A stretch of 64,000 nt of DNA from Cordylochernes scorpioides (GCA_030710605.1 CP092871.1:69839773-69903772), one strand, 5' to 3'. Shown: positions 1-12,028, counted from the stretch's first letter. Program-made: numbers and translations. Notes: generated by a model not told the origin, from the sequence alone.

Positions 1-1411
1 CGTCGTACTAAAGTATTATAACCCCTGCATAAAGCAAGGGCAAAAGGTCTTTGAATTGATTGAATAATCTTTACAAAATTGACTTTATTAGAAATGTTTT
101 GCCACCAAACTTTAGCAGCATAAATTATAGATCTCTCAAAACCAGATAGATAGATACGTTTAACAACTGCTGGAGATAAGCCCCATTTTGACGATGTCAT
201 TTTTCTTAAATTTTCCCCCTTTTTTGTATTTTTTGTTTTATAAATTTCAAATGATCAATCCAACTCAAAAATCTATTAAAAACTTTACCCAATATTTTAA
301 TATTATTAGAAAAATTTATGCACCTATTGTTAATCTTAATCACAGGATTCCTAACCCCCCTTTACCGAAACCCTTATTTAAACCAGAAGGAGCAAAATAA
401 AGTGCTGAACATTTTTCCGAAGAAATTTTTAATTTATTATTTTTAAGCCAATCAGAATTTTTTCTAAACAAATATTGCAAACTTTTTCTAACTTTGCCAT
501 GCTATCTTCAAAATCAATAAAAATGAGGTCATCGGCATATGCAAAAATTTTAGTATTTTGTAAATCCAGAATATCAAAAACCGAGTTCATTAATATTATC
601 CAAAAAAGAGGACCCCTATTACTACCCTGAGGACATCCTTTTTCTATTTTAAGTGGATTTTTTATGCTCCTAGGGGAAACATCTGAAAAGGTTTTTCTAT
701 TAAATAAAAAGCTATTAAAAATATTTACAATATAATCCGGGATATTCAATTTTTTTGATGCTTCTATAATTATCTTATGTGATGCATTATCAAAAGCCCC
801 TTCTATATCTAAAGAAATCAAAATAGTGTGTTTCCTATTAATTTTACTATTATATATTAAATTTTTTAGTTCAAAAAGAACATCTGTACACGATCTACCC
901 CACCTAAAACCATATTGAAAATTACTTAAACTTGAAGTTACTTGTAAAAAATAATTAGTTCTTGTTACAATAATTTTATCCAAATTTTTCCTAAAATATT
1001 TAATAAAGAAATTGGTCTGACTGAATTTATATTATGTATGTCCCTATTATCTTTACGAAGTAATATAATCTTGCTAATCTTCCAACAATCAGGAAGTAAC
1101 TAATCTTTAAACAGCAATTATACAAATTGGGGAGAATATCTGGAAATAATTTGTTTAAAATTTTTATAGGATTTCTCATAATGCCATCTGGTCCAGGTGC
1201 TTTTTTTACCTCCCATCTGACATAGAGCTGTTATAATTTCCGTATAATTAATAGGTTCAAAATTATCATTAAATTCAAACTTAAGATCTCTACTAAATCC
1301 CTCTTCTAATTCATTCTCTAATCCAAATTTACTTTTTATAAAAAAATCTAAACTTTCATCTGCTGTCAAAGTATAATTATTGTCATTAATTCTAAATGAT
1401 GTAAAAGTCAA
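1..1411 (-). pseudogene. LINE A reverse transcriptase, broken
   Basis: Reverse transcriptase that would copy the element RNA at a nicked target. The open piece at 983-429 contains FQYGFRWGRSCTDVL, LISLDIEGAFDNASH (first catalytic Asp region), KGCPQGS and FAYADDLIFI (catalytic YADD). A further piece at 1411-1118 is the fingers region before a frameshift. After the stop at 429 a different frame continues with WLKNNKLKISSEKC, and another near 100-180 gives WGLSPAVVKRIY. At least three frame changes are needed to read it through. It continues past base 1 of the window. Confidence 0.85.
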
Positions 1412-1751
1412 TGGTCTAAATAATTTATTATTAACAAATTTATAAGGAGTTGTAAAGGGGTTACTTAATCTAACATTACTAAAACATTTTCTATAATATT
1501 CATTTTTAAATTTTTTAATACTTTTTATATAAGGATAAAGCTTCTTTAAATTTTATTTTCCTCTGAAGTCTTAAATCATTATTACCTATCGTACGCTTAA
1601 ATAATCGCTTTAATGCCATAGCTTTTTTTCTTTAAAATATTTAATTGATAATGCCACCAAGGATTAAATTTTTTCCTAGTTAAATTAACATTAAGGTGTC
1701 TATTATTCCGTAAAGATATACAAGTCATTTTTAAAAACCCTCTTCAATTTT

Positions 1752-2219
1752 TTAAATTTGATTATCAATATCAACAGCTTTCACTGTTGAACTATCTAAT
1801 AACTCAAAATTCCAAAAAATTTTAATACATTTTTGTAAAAATTTCTTATGATAATTATTATTAACATTAAAGTGTAATAAAATATTGCCCTCAGAACTAG
1901 TCGGAATTTGTAAATTAAAAATTAGATTAACAACAATGTAATCACTAATACTCATAAAAGGATTTGCATGCCATTCAACATTTTCAAAAATGTCTATTGA
2001 ACAAAAAGTAAAATCAATAAAAGTTTGTGACCTATCATTATCAAAAGAGCAAATATTAGGATCAGAAACTAAAATTAAATTGTTTGAAAAAATATAATCA
2101 TACAACATATCCCCCCTATTATCCGTCGTATTCCCTCCAAATAGTTGATTATGGGCATTAAAATCTCCAATAATAATATTATTGTGAGGAGAATTTCTAA
2201 CATTGCTAGTTAAATTAAT
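1752..2219 (-). pseudogene. LINE A endonuclease, C-terminal half
   Basis: C-terminal part of an apurinic-type endonuclease that nicks target DNA for a LINE. It shows IIIGDFNAHNQLFGG (the GDFNAH motif with catalytic Asp/Asn), SFDNDRSQTFIDFTF, and SISDYIVVNLIF, where the usual catalytic SDH has become SDY. The loss of that histidine suggests a decayed or variant enzyme. The matching N-terminal half lies at 3612-3953 beyond the nested LINE, and the two halves join in one frame across the target-site duplication. Confidence 0.85.
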
Positions 2220-2228
2220 AATAAGATT

Positions 2229-2232
<4 letters not shown>
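2220..2232. repeat. Target-site duplication of LINE B, left copy
   Basis: AATAAGATTAGTA, identical to bases 3612-3624 on the other side of LINE B. It directly abuts the (CA)n/(TG)n tail. Confidence 0.92.

Positions 2233-2264
<32 letters not shown>
2231..2264. repeat. (CA)n microsatellite, 3' tail of LINE B
   Basis: About 16 CA units on the plus strand, that is (TG)n at the 3' end of LINE B just after its AATAAA. It sits where a LINE 3' tail belongs, so it is probably the element's own tail rather than an independent microsatellite. Confidence 0.85.
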
Positions 2265-2265
<1 letters not shown>

Positions 2266-3611
2266 GCCTTTTTATTGGGGCATCCAGCCCTATACATGAT
2301 TCCCCTCTACAGGATTTAGCAAAGGAAGATATTTCGAAAGTAAAAACTAAAATACAGGAAGTAATAAGGAAAAAGAAAAGCGAGAAGAAAGAAAAAAAAA
2401 AAAATATAACCATATATACAAAAAATAAACATACAGAGCAAAAGGAACCATACATGATTAAAAATTTAAATTAAAGTACCAATGTTTAAAATATGTCAAG
2501 GTTAGGGTATCATTGAGAGGGCTAGTGTTGAATCAGCCGCATTCAATCTTCGTTTTCTTCCTCCAAGCAAACCACGACATTCGGCGCTTCCGTTGTTCTC
2601 CAACGGACATTGACTGCGGCCTTGTAGAATTTATATAAACCGAGGGAGAGACCCTGATCAACCATCAGTGTGTTCATCCAGCTGCAAATTTGTTGGCAGT
2701 CAGGTTGAGACCAGGGTAAGTCACCCAAAATTTCTTTCCTCTGTTTCTCTAAGCAAGAGCATCCAAATATTATATGCATAATTTCGTCTTGGATTCTGTT
2801 TTTACACAGATCGCAAGTTAGAGTCAAATCAATTTTCCAGCGATTTGAACGATTTTCTGGGAAGATCGTCCAAAGGAGTCTCAGTTGTGCAAAAAATCTT
2901 TTAATTGCTAGAGGAATAGTTGTGAATAAATATCGTTCTGCTGTTATTGAATTTTTTAGGTATTTGAAGTGACTGTAATGTGAAGTATTTAGGATTTTCG
3001 CCATGTCGTTTTGGATGCTTTGTTCGGTTGCTATTCGAATAATACCAGGGATTTCAGTCATTATTGCAGCGTAATCCGGACAACCCTTCAGGAACGAAAA
3101 ACCGTTTGAGTCTAAAATGGTTGACAGGTTTTCGACAAAGGTTAAACCAGCCCTTTGATTGCTGTGTAATGTCCAGAGGTGTGACAAACATGCCCGGGGC
3201 AACCTACTCTCTTCCATTTTCATAATCCTCACCCAAAATCTCAGGACCTGTTTAATAATGATAACTTCCTGTGATACTCGTCCACACTCCATTCTTAGCA
3301 TAAAGCCCGGAGTATATTTTGGTAAATTTAGGTAGCGTCTTAAGAAAATATTCTGAACCTGATCAACTACCTTTACTTGGTTGAGTGCCCAGCAGGGTGC
3401 GGCGTATAGCATGTGAGGTAAGACCGTCGAATCAAGTAATCTCATTGCCGCATTTAGAGAGTTCATCTTGGATTTTGTCAGAACCTGCCACACAGCGCCA
3501 ATTGCTGCCAGGGCTTTGCCCTTGTAGTGCGACGCTACCTTGTTTAGTGAATTTGCACTTGTAAGCGGATATCCCAAGTATAGATATTTCGTAGTAACAG
3601 ACAGTTGCCTC
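2233..3611 (-). mobile_element. LINE B, 5'-truncated, nested inside LINE A
   Basis: A short non-LTR element inserted in the LINE A endonuclease in the same (minus) orientation. It carries only the C-terminal end of an ORF2, a 3' untranslated part with AATAAA near 2271-2276, and a (TG)n tail. A perfect 13-bp target-site duplication flanks it. The 5' truncation and the tail are normal signs of target-primed reverse transcription. Confidence 0.9.
2543..3611 (-). pseudogene. LINE B ORF2 C-terminal domain (about 355 aa)
   Basis: The open frame has no stop from the insertion junction to 2543. It begins with YLYLGYPLTSANSLNKVA, the thumb region after the RT palm, continues with LPHMLYAAPCW and LRRYLNLPKYTPG, and ends with a cysteine/histidine motif CDLCKNRIQDEIMHIIFGC typical of LINE C-termini. 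The RT active site and any endonuclease are absent because of 5' truncation. The ATG at 3634 lies in LINE A sequence and is not a real start. That more than 350 codons stay open suggests a fairly recent insertion. Family (CR1, Jockey, LOA or other) not determined. Confidence 0.8.
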
Positions 3612-3624
3612 AATAAGATTAGTA
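3612..3624. repeat. Target-site duplication of LINE B, right copy
   Basis: AATAAGATTAGTA, identical to 2220-2232. Removing one copy together with LINE B restores an open endonuclease frame in LINE A. Confidence 0.92.
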
Positions 3625-3953
3625 AAGTCAGCATTATCCTGATTTAATTCTATAGGAGGTATATAACAATTAATTATTTGAAGTTTAATATCATCTGATA
3701 ATGTAACCTGAACAACAATATGAAAATCTGAACTCTCTAAGCAAAATACACTATGTTTTGGATTAATAAAAGAAATTAGTTTATTATTGTCATTTAATAT
3801 TTTATGCCAAGATAATAGTTTATTATCACACTTATTTGGAGGTACTTCTTGAATCAAAATAATATCGGCATCTGATTGAATAGCATGGTGAATTAAATGG
3901 TCAACTGCTACATAACTTCTACCAATATTTTGTGAAAAAATTTCAAAAGACAT
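3612..3953 (-). pseudogene. LINE A endonuclease, N-terminal half
   Basis: N-terminal half of the same endonuclease. The ATG at 3953 gives MSFEIFSQNIGRS; the QNI segment is the usual first metal-binding Asn of EEP endonucleases. ILIQEVPP follows with the catalytic Glu, and then IINCYIPP. The open frame runs on to 3432 only by entering the inserted LINE; the true endonuclease sequence stops at the 13-bp duplication at 3612-3624. This ATG is probably the start of ORF2. Confidence 0.8.
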
Positions 3954-4600
3954 TTAATACTATAAAATAATATTTAAAGCCTGAAAATAAAATACACACA
4001 AAAATTCAACTAAAATGTTCCTTAAAATATTTTGAAAAAGCTTGAAAAATTGGATCATTTACTGGGGACGGCAATGAAAAATCAATCTTTTTTGTAAAAA
4101 TTATTAGCAATAACCTAATTTTTGTTAACAAAACTACACATATATATTAAAAATACCAAAAAGAATCCATATTTAAAAGATTTATAAAAATAATTAAGGG
4201 TAAGGGAATCTACTTAAATGAGAGGCCTGACGCAGAGGCAGGACCAGTACGGGTGGGCCAGCGACAGGTCCTTGGGGCGACAGGATTGTCACGCCGAAGC
4301 CGGGTGGGTAGGATGAGGCAAGGCGTGCATTGCTAGACTTGCTGCCACGTCCGGATGATGCACAGGACCGGAGCAGCCTTTGTTGGTGGGGATGTTCAGA
4401 TGTTCCTCCCACCTTCTAGGGAACTAGGTGATTGGCAGCCAGGCGTGAACATGCGGCGAACAGTACGAGTGGTGACTCGAGAGAACGGCGTGACCGTTTA
4501 CTGAACACTTTTAAAGACATACCGATAGAGAATTTTTATTTATTTTACCGATTTCCACAATAATAACCTCACACTATTTTAAATTCTATAATACAAATAT
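3954..4600. other. Upstream region of LINE A, no clear gene
   Basis: AT-rich to about 4190, then a GC-rich block at 4200-4500. The block could be 5' untranslated or ORF1 sequence of LINE A, but no zinc knuckle or coiled coil can be read on the minus strand, so it is left unassigned. A 72-codon minus frame at 4194-4412 is open but has no recognisable motif. Confidence 0.4.
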
Positions 4601-7200
4601 GGTTGGCATATTTGATGGCAATAGAGCATGTTGCCTGTGCACATTTTTATCGTTTTAAAAAAAGAGAGAGCACCCACAAATAATTTCATTAATAATACAT
4701 TCAACGCTTTCAAAACACGTTTTGTTATTATTTCTAAAGAAGCAGATAAGTATCAAAATGTAAGGTTGATAATGGGATGCCAGATTAAATATTTAACTGA
4801 TTTGGAATATTAGAATAATCTTATATAACCCAATATTTATTCTTGGAAATTTGCCTTTTTACTGATCTACTTTTATATATATATCTCATCTCTAACCCTC
4901 TCCTCATTTGATGTGAATTTCTCTTCTTGTAAATCTGCCCATAGGGAGGTTGGACAGCTCCTAATGTTATAAAGAAACTGTAGTGCAGAAATGGGAAATA
5001 TATTTCAGATAGAGTCTGTCATTTTTCATGCATTTGTGTAGATATGTAACAACGACAACTTTTATTCGATCCTCTGTTACTTACAGAGAAAGGGGAAAGG
5101 AAAAGTATAATCAGATAGGGGGCCTCCACCACTTGCGGAGGGACGTACTTAACATAGTCAGGTCGTCCCTGACACCTTCCATCTCCACCCCTACAAAGAA
5201 ACCGTAGATCTTGAATTTCGCCGCAGCGAGGATGGCATCCCTGTCCAACCCTGTCCCGAAGAGCCATGTAGATATGTATCATAAATTATGGCTCTTAGAA
5301 CCGTAACCTTAGCAAATTACTTAGTTTTTCTTAAACTTTTTAAACTTTTGACTTTTCTCAAATTTAGAATCAACTATATTTTATATATTACATCCATAAA
5401 ATAAACAATGCAAATTAAGATATATGAACTAAGAGAAATGATCAAAGCTAAGCGTGCTTTGTTTTTTATATCCGTACGTTGGGCGGAAGATGATACGTCG
5501 ACACACATTTCTTTACTTGAAAAATATATTGTTGTTCTCTCAATTAGAATTTGCATTTATACTGATTCTAGTTTTAATATTGCTGCTTTTGTGATCTGGC
5601 TATCGTGATAAAAAATTTGGTAATTCCGAGTTTTTTATTGGGGTCTTCATAATATCTGTTGAAAAATGAGTGAATTTTAGAATATATATTTCTTATGTTC
5701 CGATTTTAATTACAATTCTGTTATCTATCTAATATACAAGGGTCGAACTTGCAAGGCTATCATATAAAGTACGTTGGCATATATATTATATTCTAGGATT
5801 TTGTGATTTTAGGTTCGGAGGTTATTATCCTAATTATTTGACAATTCTTGGTATGTTCAGAGTTTGTAAATAGTTCGAAAATAGAATCAGATGTATATTC
5901 CGAGGCTGCGATGTTTAACTCCTGGTATAAGATGAAAAATTCAGAGTATCACTTGATAATCTAACATTTGTTTAACACAGTTCTTGATTGTTATCTGTTG
6001 TTTTTACTTAGTGAGTAACGTCACTTTGATAAGCGTTCTTACTGCTGTAGTTATGGACGAAAGAGTATTCAATTACTAGGGAGGCAATTTCGTGGAATCT
6101 TGAAGATTCTGTCATTATCTCTGTAAGGGGCGATGCCAAGGAAAGAAAGGTAGAATATTTTAGAAAAATCAAATGTGAGTCAATATTCTGCGTTAACTAA
6201 ATTTAGAGAGATAATCTGATATTTCTATTTCTTTTAGCATCTTATTGCACACATTTTACCATCCCTCTGATAAATACATACCTACATCCACACAAGATAA
6301 CCTTTCTTGATTTCTACTAATCCTTCATCCATTTCATTTATTCGTAAATTTCATCAATTGTCATGGTAACGGAGAAATGAAAATGAGAATAGTATACCTT
6401 AAAACAATCTCAGATTTGAAATATATAATATTTAGTATCATTTATCAACAAAGCAAAAACATATAGTGCTACCCAAAATTTTTCTACTATCCAATAATTC
6501 AATTTCTTCCGCTAAAATGTAGAGATTGCTTTTAAAATAAAATAAAAGTGCAGAGTAAATAAAAAAGACTAAAGGCCTAGCGCTATGCGTTTGAAAATTT
6601 TATCGGTAGCGCAGACACACAATATAGGTTTACCTTTTTAATTAAAAGAGCCGTTGCGAGAGAGAGAAGAGTTCGCGTGAAAGAAAATGACAGACACTGG
6701 TTTAGTTTGAAGACTGATGGGGAAAATATTAAACTTCTCTTTATCACATCACGCCACAGGGGCTATTAATTAAATTGTATCGATTAATAAAATAATATAA
6801 TATTCTTATTTAAAACCGTTTTTGAGCAGATTGATGCTAAAATGCTAATTAATATAGCCCAAAGAATTTTGAGTGCTAAAACATTTTAATTGATTGATGT
6901 AGTTTTGAAGGACGAATGGTGAAAGTCCTTTCATTATTTTTACCAATTGGTTTGGTTTTTAATTAGGGAATATGGTAGGACATTCGTAGAACATTGAATG
7001 TAGAGATAGTGATAAAGTGAAAATATCTGGCAATAAGTTTGTGTCGACAACAAATCTATTCCACTAAGATCCACCATGCAGCAACAACGTTATCCTTGAA
7101 GATGGTCAGATGATGGAATAAATATGCTGTTATCAAATCTTCACATATATAATTATTTGAAGATCAGGTATAAGATCACCTTTTGTACAAAAAGAAAGAA
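4601..7200. other. AT-rich stretch without a recognised gene
   Basis: No convincing coding region. A GC-richer patch at 5100-5275 with an 87-codon minus frame (5019-5282) has no known motif. A short minus frame near 5374-5556 has a hydrophobic run (ALIISLSSYILICIVYF) and could be an exon of a membrane protein, but nothing else supports it. Confidence 0.5.
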
Positions 7201-7699
7201 CGATGAAGATATCTTCTTCAGTTTCTCTGTTTTTGAGCATGTCCTGTTCCCCAGTGGCGCCATGCTTATCTTATGTTGAGCTTTTTATCTCTCATTGGAG
7301 TCTATTCAAGGGAATAACAAGGTCGTTTTACATTGCATATTTTGATCACAAACCAGCTTCTAATGAGACTCTTCTGTACCAGCCGTTGTTGGCTCGCGTG
7401 ACCTCTCCATACCACCGCTGTCACACCTCCGCTGGGATGGTGCTGCCCCAACCCCAGCTCCATACAACTTTGTCACTTTGGAACTCTGTAGTTTTGTCGA
7501 TGGAAATGCAGAGCCATCTGCAGAGTCCCGTCCGCGACTGTTTATTCAATATCCGCAGCTAACCCCCTTGTATTATTACATCTCTCCCTTATACTCAACC
7601 TGGTGACGTGTTTGATAGCGTCCTCTCTGCTCTAATATATATGTGGAATGGTTGCGTGCGTGTTGATGTGGCTTTTGTAAAGGCCGCTGATAAAATTAT

Positions 7700-7967
7700 A
7701 ATTACTTTTATAAAATAAATTTATTTATTTGAAGCCCCGAAATATATAGAGAGGAAAGAAGTAACGGCAGCTGTAAGAAAGCCTTGTTGTTCGAACGACG
7801 CGCGTGCCAAGAGTCCTAGAAGCCGCCCGCGCATGCGTAGTGAGATGTTCTCCCAGATCGCGCTTGCCGAAGCGTAGTGAGGCCGCCACACTACTGCCCG
7901 TATGTGTAGTGAATCTTTGTCCCAGTTCGCGCTCACTGAAGCAAAGTGTGGTCACCACATATATATT
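7700..7967. repeat. GC-rich repeat block next to the BEL LTR
   Basis: About 150 bp of GC-rich sequence holds two diverged copies of a unit of roughly 65 bp, with GCGTAGTGAG / GTGTAGTGAA, CCCAGATCGCGCT / CCCAGTTCGCGCT and GTGAGGCCGCCAC / GTGTGGTCACCAC aligned at 7825-7890 and 7890-7955. It abuts the TG of the BEL LTR at 7968. The duplication makes two overlapping minus frames look open; they are not taken as genes. Confidence 0.6.
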
Positions 7968-8217
7968 GTAGTTTTACGAGCGTAGGGTAACTTCCCTTTA
8001 TGCCTCGAAAGCTAAAATTAAAAACAACCGAAGACCGTTGTTTACCGTTCGTTTATTTTTAAAAGAATGTTTTTGAACAAAAAACACGCGTCTGCCTGCC
8101 AGCGAGAGCAGTTTCACACGCGACCGCCCGCCAGCGAGGGAAGCCTTTTCTTAATTACAATGCATTTCCTTAACTATATATACAGGTTTCTATTTTATAA
8201 ATATTTCACATATTTAC
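7968..8217 (-). repeat. LTR of BEL/Pao element 1
   Basis: Runs from TGTAGTTTTACGAG to TATTTACA, so it has TG...CA ends read on either strand. A second copy of the same LTR lies at 17010-17312. On the minus strand it follows the end of pol, so it is the 3' LTR. The last pol codons (stop at 8195-8197) overlap the LTR start by about 20 bp. Confidence 0.8.
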
Positions 8218-10790
8218 ATTCCGGCCCCTGATTTATGGAGCTGGTCTTCATGAATCTTCTTCTCCTTTCGCCAAGTTCCATTCTTAATCCAAGGGGGCAG
8301 ATCTTTGTCACTGGTCGCTTGTAGATCACCGCTTTCCCGTTCTGCTTGGTAGTGATCGTAGCGACGCGTACTTGGCCGTCAGGTTCAAAGTGTACATCGG
8401 AGACAAAACGCGCTTCCACATGTTCCTGGGATGTAGCTCATCTACGAGAAAAACTAGATCTCCAGTCCTTATCGGCTCCGTTTGGTGATGCCATTTGCCT
8501 CTTGTCATGAGCTTGGGAATGTAATCCCTAGTCCATTTGATCCAGAACTCGTTATTCAACTGCTGTGCTCTTTTCCATTGCTCTTTTGCCTCGATTAACT
8601 TCGGAATGGAGGGACCAGCATCGTTAGCCTCACGAAGAAAATGATTCGGAGTGAGTCTTCCTCGGTATGATCACTTGAGACGCAGGTTAATGGACGACTG
8701 TTAATGATGTTCTCCGCTGATTTGAGGGCTGTGAGTAAAGTTGTATCTTTTGGATTTACCTCATTAAGCGTCGCGCGCAGACATTTATTCACTGATTTGA
8801 TGAGACGCTCCCAAACTCCTCCAAAGTGCGGTGCCGCAGGTGGGTTGAATTTCCATTTGACGGGGCCGAACCTTCCACTGGCAGCCATCAATTCAAAGTC
8901 TATTTCACTAGCCGCAAGCTTGAGCTCCTTACTTGCTCCCACGAAGTTGGTCCTGTTGTCGCTATAGATGGTGTCAGGCCTTCCGCGAGTGTCGATAAAC
9001 CGGGAAAGCCCCATCATGAATTCCTCTGTACTCAAGGCGTGCACCACTTCCAGATGGATGGCTCGAGTGACGAGGCACGTGAAAATGATAACCCATCGCT
9101 TCTCATGTCGCCTTCTGACAGTCACAGTCAAATTTCCCAAAGGCGTCTAGCCCAGTGAACGTGAATGGGCGCTGGTAGGCGGCAAGTCTGTTGTGTGGGA
9201 GTTGGCCCATCTCCGGAATCACTGGTGAAGCCCTAGAAAGTCTGCACCTAGGACACTTCCGTATTGTTCGTAGAACCGTCTGCCTTCCATCTATGATCCA
9301 GAATCTCCCACGGAGATTGTTCAGCAATGTTTCTGAACCTTGGTGGGCACATCGCTCGTGCTCGGCCTGAATGAGTAACACCGTGACGTGGTGATCGGAA
9401 GGGAGAATTGCAGGTGTCTTCTGCTTTGCTGGAAACCTTGTTGGCTTGGAGAATGCGACTTTTGAGGCAAATAATCCCATTAATGAAGCATGGAGAAAGT
9501 CGTACTATTTTCGCTTTCTTCACTATTCTACCCTTTGCAAGCTCTGCAATTTCTCTTGGAAATGACTCACTCTGCACCCACTGCACAAGTGTCGTCACTG
9601 CTGACCTGTATTCTTCGGGGCTGCCAGTGAAACTGTGCTGCCGTACTTTATTATTTTCCATGGCAACTTTCCATGGTGGATTCAACTCACCGCTTTTGTG
9701 GAAGGTCTTCTTGTACCAGAATCGGGCAGCCTTTTGAACTGCCTGCGGTGCTCGACAGACTAATCGGTTGAGGGAGCTGAAATCTTCAAGATTCAAGAGT
9801 CGTGTCAAAGGACGGTGGAGTCTTCGCCTCTTCCTTTGCGTCTTGTCCCTCCAGAGTTTGGCTGCTTTCCAAAGCATCATTACAAAACGTTCGATATCCA
9901 CAAATGTTTCAAACTTCTTCTCAGATAATAGGCGTTGACTAATTTTGCTTATCAGCTTGCCTGATTTCCGTCCGCACTCTACGTCTGAAGACGGGTTGAC
10001 TCTGGAATCGTCCCCAAGCTTTAGCATCCGATTCGCTAAAATAATTCCTAAGTCTTTGACTTTTGCTTCCTTGGGCCACTCCTCTTCTGGTCTTTTAAGG
10101 AATTCTGGCCCAGTGTACCACATGTCCGTAGGTTCAAATGAAATCTCTGTTTCAAATCTGGTCGCTATATCAGCAGGATTCTCGCTTGTTGGAACTCATC
10201 TCCAGTCGGTTCCTTTTGTCGCTTCCTGGATCTCGCCGACTCTGTTAGCCACAAACTCCTTGTAGCGTCCTGCTTCAGAGCGGATCCAGGCCAGAACCGT
10301 CTTGGAGTCGCTCCAAAAAACCTCCCTGTCCACTTTTGGAAGTCGCAGTTCGGAGCGAAGAAGGACAGCGAATCTCGTTCACAGCACGCAGCCTTGCAGC
10401 TCCAATTTTGGTATGGTAAGCTTCTTCAATGGGGCTACTCTTTCTTTGGAGCCAAAGAGAGTTGTAGTAATGTTTCCATTTCTCGTTTCCATTCGCAGGT
10501 AGGTTACAGCGGAGAAAGCTTCTTGGCTGGCATCAACGAATGTGTGTACCTCCACTTGTCGAATGCTGAGCAGGTCTGGATGGTAGCACCGTGGCACTTG
10601 AACGAGATGAATTTCTTTAAGCTTACTGAGCCACAGTTTCCACGCTGCATTGATGTCTGGCGTAAGTTCCTCGTCCCATCCAATACCAGCAATCCAAGTT
10701 CGTTGAAGAATAATGATTCCCTTTATTTTGAAATGGTTGACCAAGCCAAGGGGATCATAGATGTATTGTCAGTCAGGACAAAATACTAGC
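8195..10790 (-). pseudogene. BEL pol fragment: RNase H, integrase, C-terminal domain
   Basis: Polyprotein that would convert RNA to DNA and insert it. From N to C: YIYDPLGLVNHF and an RNase H-like part with VEVHTFVDASQEAFSAV (10744-10379); a connecting part (10123-9480); the integrase zinc finger with HERCAHQG and CPRCRLSRASP (9480-9103); the integrase core with VTRAIHLEVV, SDNRTNFVGA and FGGVWERLIKSVNK carrying the D, D and E residues (9140-8650); and a C-terminal domain with WTRDYIPKL and TGDLVFLVDE (8559-8195). Frameshifts lie near 10380-10123, 9250, 9110 and 8600. The domain order is diagnostic for BEL/Pao. Confidence 0.88.
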
Positions 10791-11510
10791 TTGGCTAAAC
10801 AAATTCTTTTAATAACTATCTAAATATACGGAATATAATAATTCCGTAGGATCTAACAATCAAAAATTCTGAATTGGTTTAACAAATGGTCAAATTATAT
10901 TACAAGGAGATAATTAAAAAGTATTAACTGTCTATCCATTTCTTTCCTAACTAAACCATATCCAGTCATTATCCAAATTTTAAACCTTAAAGACTTTTAA
11001 AAGCTTTTATTTAACTTGTTTCCATGTCTGTCTGTCCACAAATCTTGCGATCAATTTCTAACATACTTACAGAGCAAATAAAAGTCTGAAATATGGTTCA
11101 CCTGATTAAACCTGATAAACCTGATAAACCGATCTCAAGGTACGTGTACAATTGTTTTTCTACCAATTAACAAAATAACTTTTATATTCTAAACTTGTAA
11201 ATTAAGTCTATTAGCTATGCAATCGATATTTTATTATACTTTTTAAAAATATATATATGCTTAGACATTCTAAAGGCCTTCAATAATTGTATTGTTTTAA
11301 GATAAACACAAGTATTTATACAAATCAAGAAGGCCATGGTTCTATTATTTAACAGTCGTTTTTGTATTTTTAAACAGGTAAAAAAAAGACTTTATCTAAT
11401 ATTGAGCATTTATTAAGATGCTTTTATTAGAATATACAAGATATAAATATAATATACAAGTGAGAGTTTATAATATGATTGAGTGAAGATAAGAAAGAAG
11501 AAGAGAAAAA
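10791..11510. other. AT-rich spacer, nothing recognised
   Basis: No coding, RNA or repeat feature could be supported. It lies between the truncated end of BEL element 1 and the small ORF at 11534. Confidence 0.5.
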
Positions 11511-11533
11511 GGAGGAGTGAGAGTTTATTTTAG

Positions 11534-11917
11534 ATGTTCCAACTTCTATCAAAAGGTCGTTTCGTTCATTTGGATTTTCGAGACGATGCTCTTGCTATAC
11601 TTGAAGCCTTTTGGGAACGATGGCATAAAGCGTTTAATGCTTATATGGCTGAAGCAAACGATGCCTATCTTCAGCTGCAATTGCTCAAATTGGATTATGG
11701 CGTTGTGAATGCCATTGCTAATGCTGTTGTCCATTACAAAGGGAACTTGGACCTCTATAAAGATTCGAAAGATGATGCTATTATCTACCAATGCCAGATG
11801 CATCTTCAAGAAACTAATATAGCAGAATATATTCAAGTACCTATACCTCCTGGATCGAAAAAGAGAGACAACGTTCAGGAAACCAGTCTGCTCTTGAAAG
11901 CAAATAATAATGTTTGA
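11534..11917 (+). CDS. Hypothetical protein or exon, about 127 aa
   Basis: Open frame with an amino-acid make-up unlike random AT-rich frames: it is helical, with aromatic and charged residues (AILEAFWERWHKAFNAYM, QLQLLKLDYGVVNAIANAV, HYKGNLDLYKD), and ends QETSLLLKANNNV. The ATG directly follows GAGTTTATTTTAG, which looks like a splice acceptor, so this may be an internal or last exon rather than a complete gene. It converges on the RING ORF at 12029-12355. No family recognised. A 128-codon minus-strand shadow covers the same bases, so coding status is not certain. Confidence 0.45.
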   Translation: MFQLLSKGRFVHLDFRDDALAILEAFWERWHKAFNAYMAEANDAYLQLQLLKLDYGVVNAIANAVVHYKGNLDLYKDSKDDAIIYQCQMHLQETNIAEYIQVPIPPGSKKRDNVQETSLLLKANNNV

Positions 11918-12028
11918 AAATTGTATAATATACAATATATAATATACATGGTTAACATTAAATAGATGTATATACAGTAGAGATTTTTTTAAAGAAATTT
12001 TGTTAAGAAATATAATGATAGAAGATTC

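Larger units (their letters stand above)
1..3953 (-). mobile_element. LINE A (EN + RT non-LTR retrotransposon), interrupted
   Basis: This is the second ORF of a non-LTR retrotransposon on the minus strand, cut by the window start and split by a nested LINE at 2233-3611. In order it has an endonuclease/exonuclease/phosphatase-type endonuclease (3953 down to about 1750) and a reverse transcriptase (about 1411 down to 1). The RT has a YADD active-site box and a C-terminal part containing WGLSPAVVKRIYLSGFERS and VWWQ. The order EN-RT and the RT style fit the R1/Jockey group. Several frameshifts and stops break the frame, so the copy is dead. ORF1 should lie above 3953 but no zinc-knuckle ORF is visible there. 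Clade assignment is inference. Confidence 0.85.
7968..10790 (-). mobile_element. BEL/Pao retrotransposon 1, 5'-truncated
   Basis: Minus-strand remains of a BEL/Pao element. It keeps the region after the RT active site (YDPLG near 10760), RNase H, the connecting domain, integrase, a C-terminal domain and the 3' LTR. Gag, protease and the RT palm are missing: recognisable sequence ends near 10790 and no 5' LTR is found. At least four frame changes break pol. The copy is dead, though large open pieces remain. Confidence 0.85.

Noticed and set aside
1752..2455. Minus frames containing long VCVCVCV runs
   Set aside because: The run is the (CA)n microsatellite read as protein; real coding begins only after it.
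7203..7562. 119-codon plus ORF with a leader-like start
   Set aside because: No motif, low-complexity composition, and probably repeat-derived GC-rich DNA; not enough to call a gene.
9408..10789. Plus-strand ORFs of 60-131 codons
   Set aside because: They are antisense shadows of the BEL pol on the minus strand, which carries the recognisable motifs.
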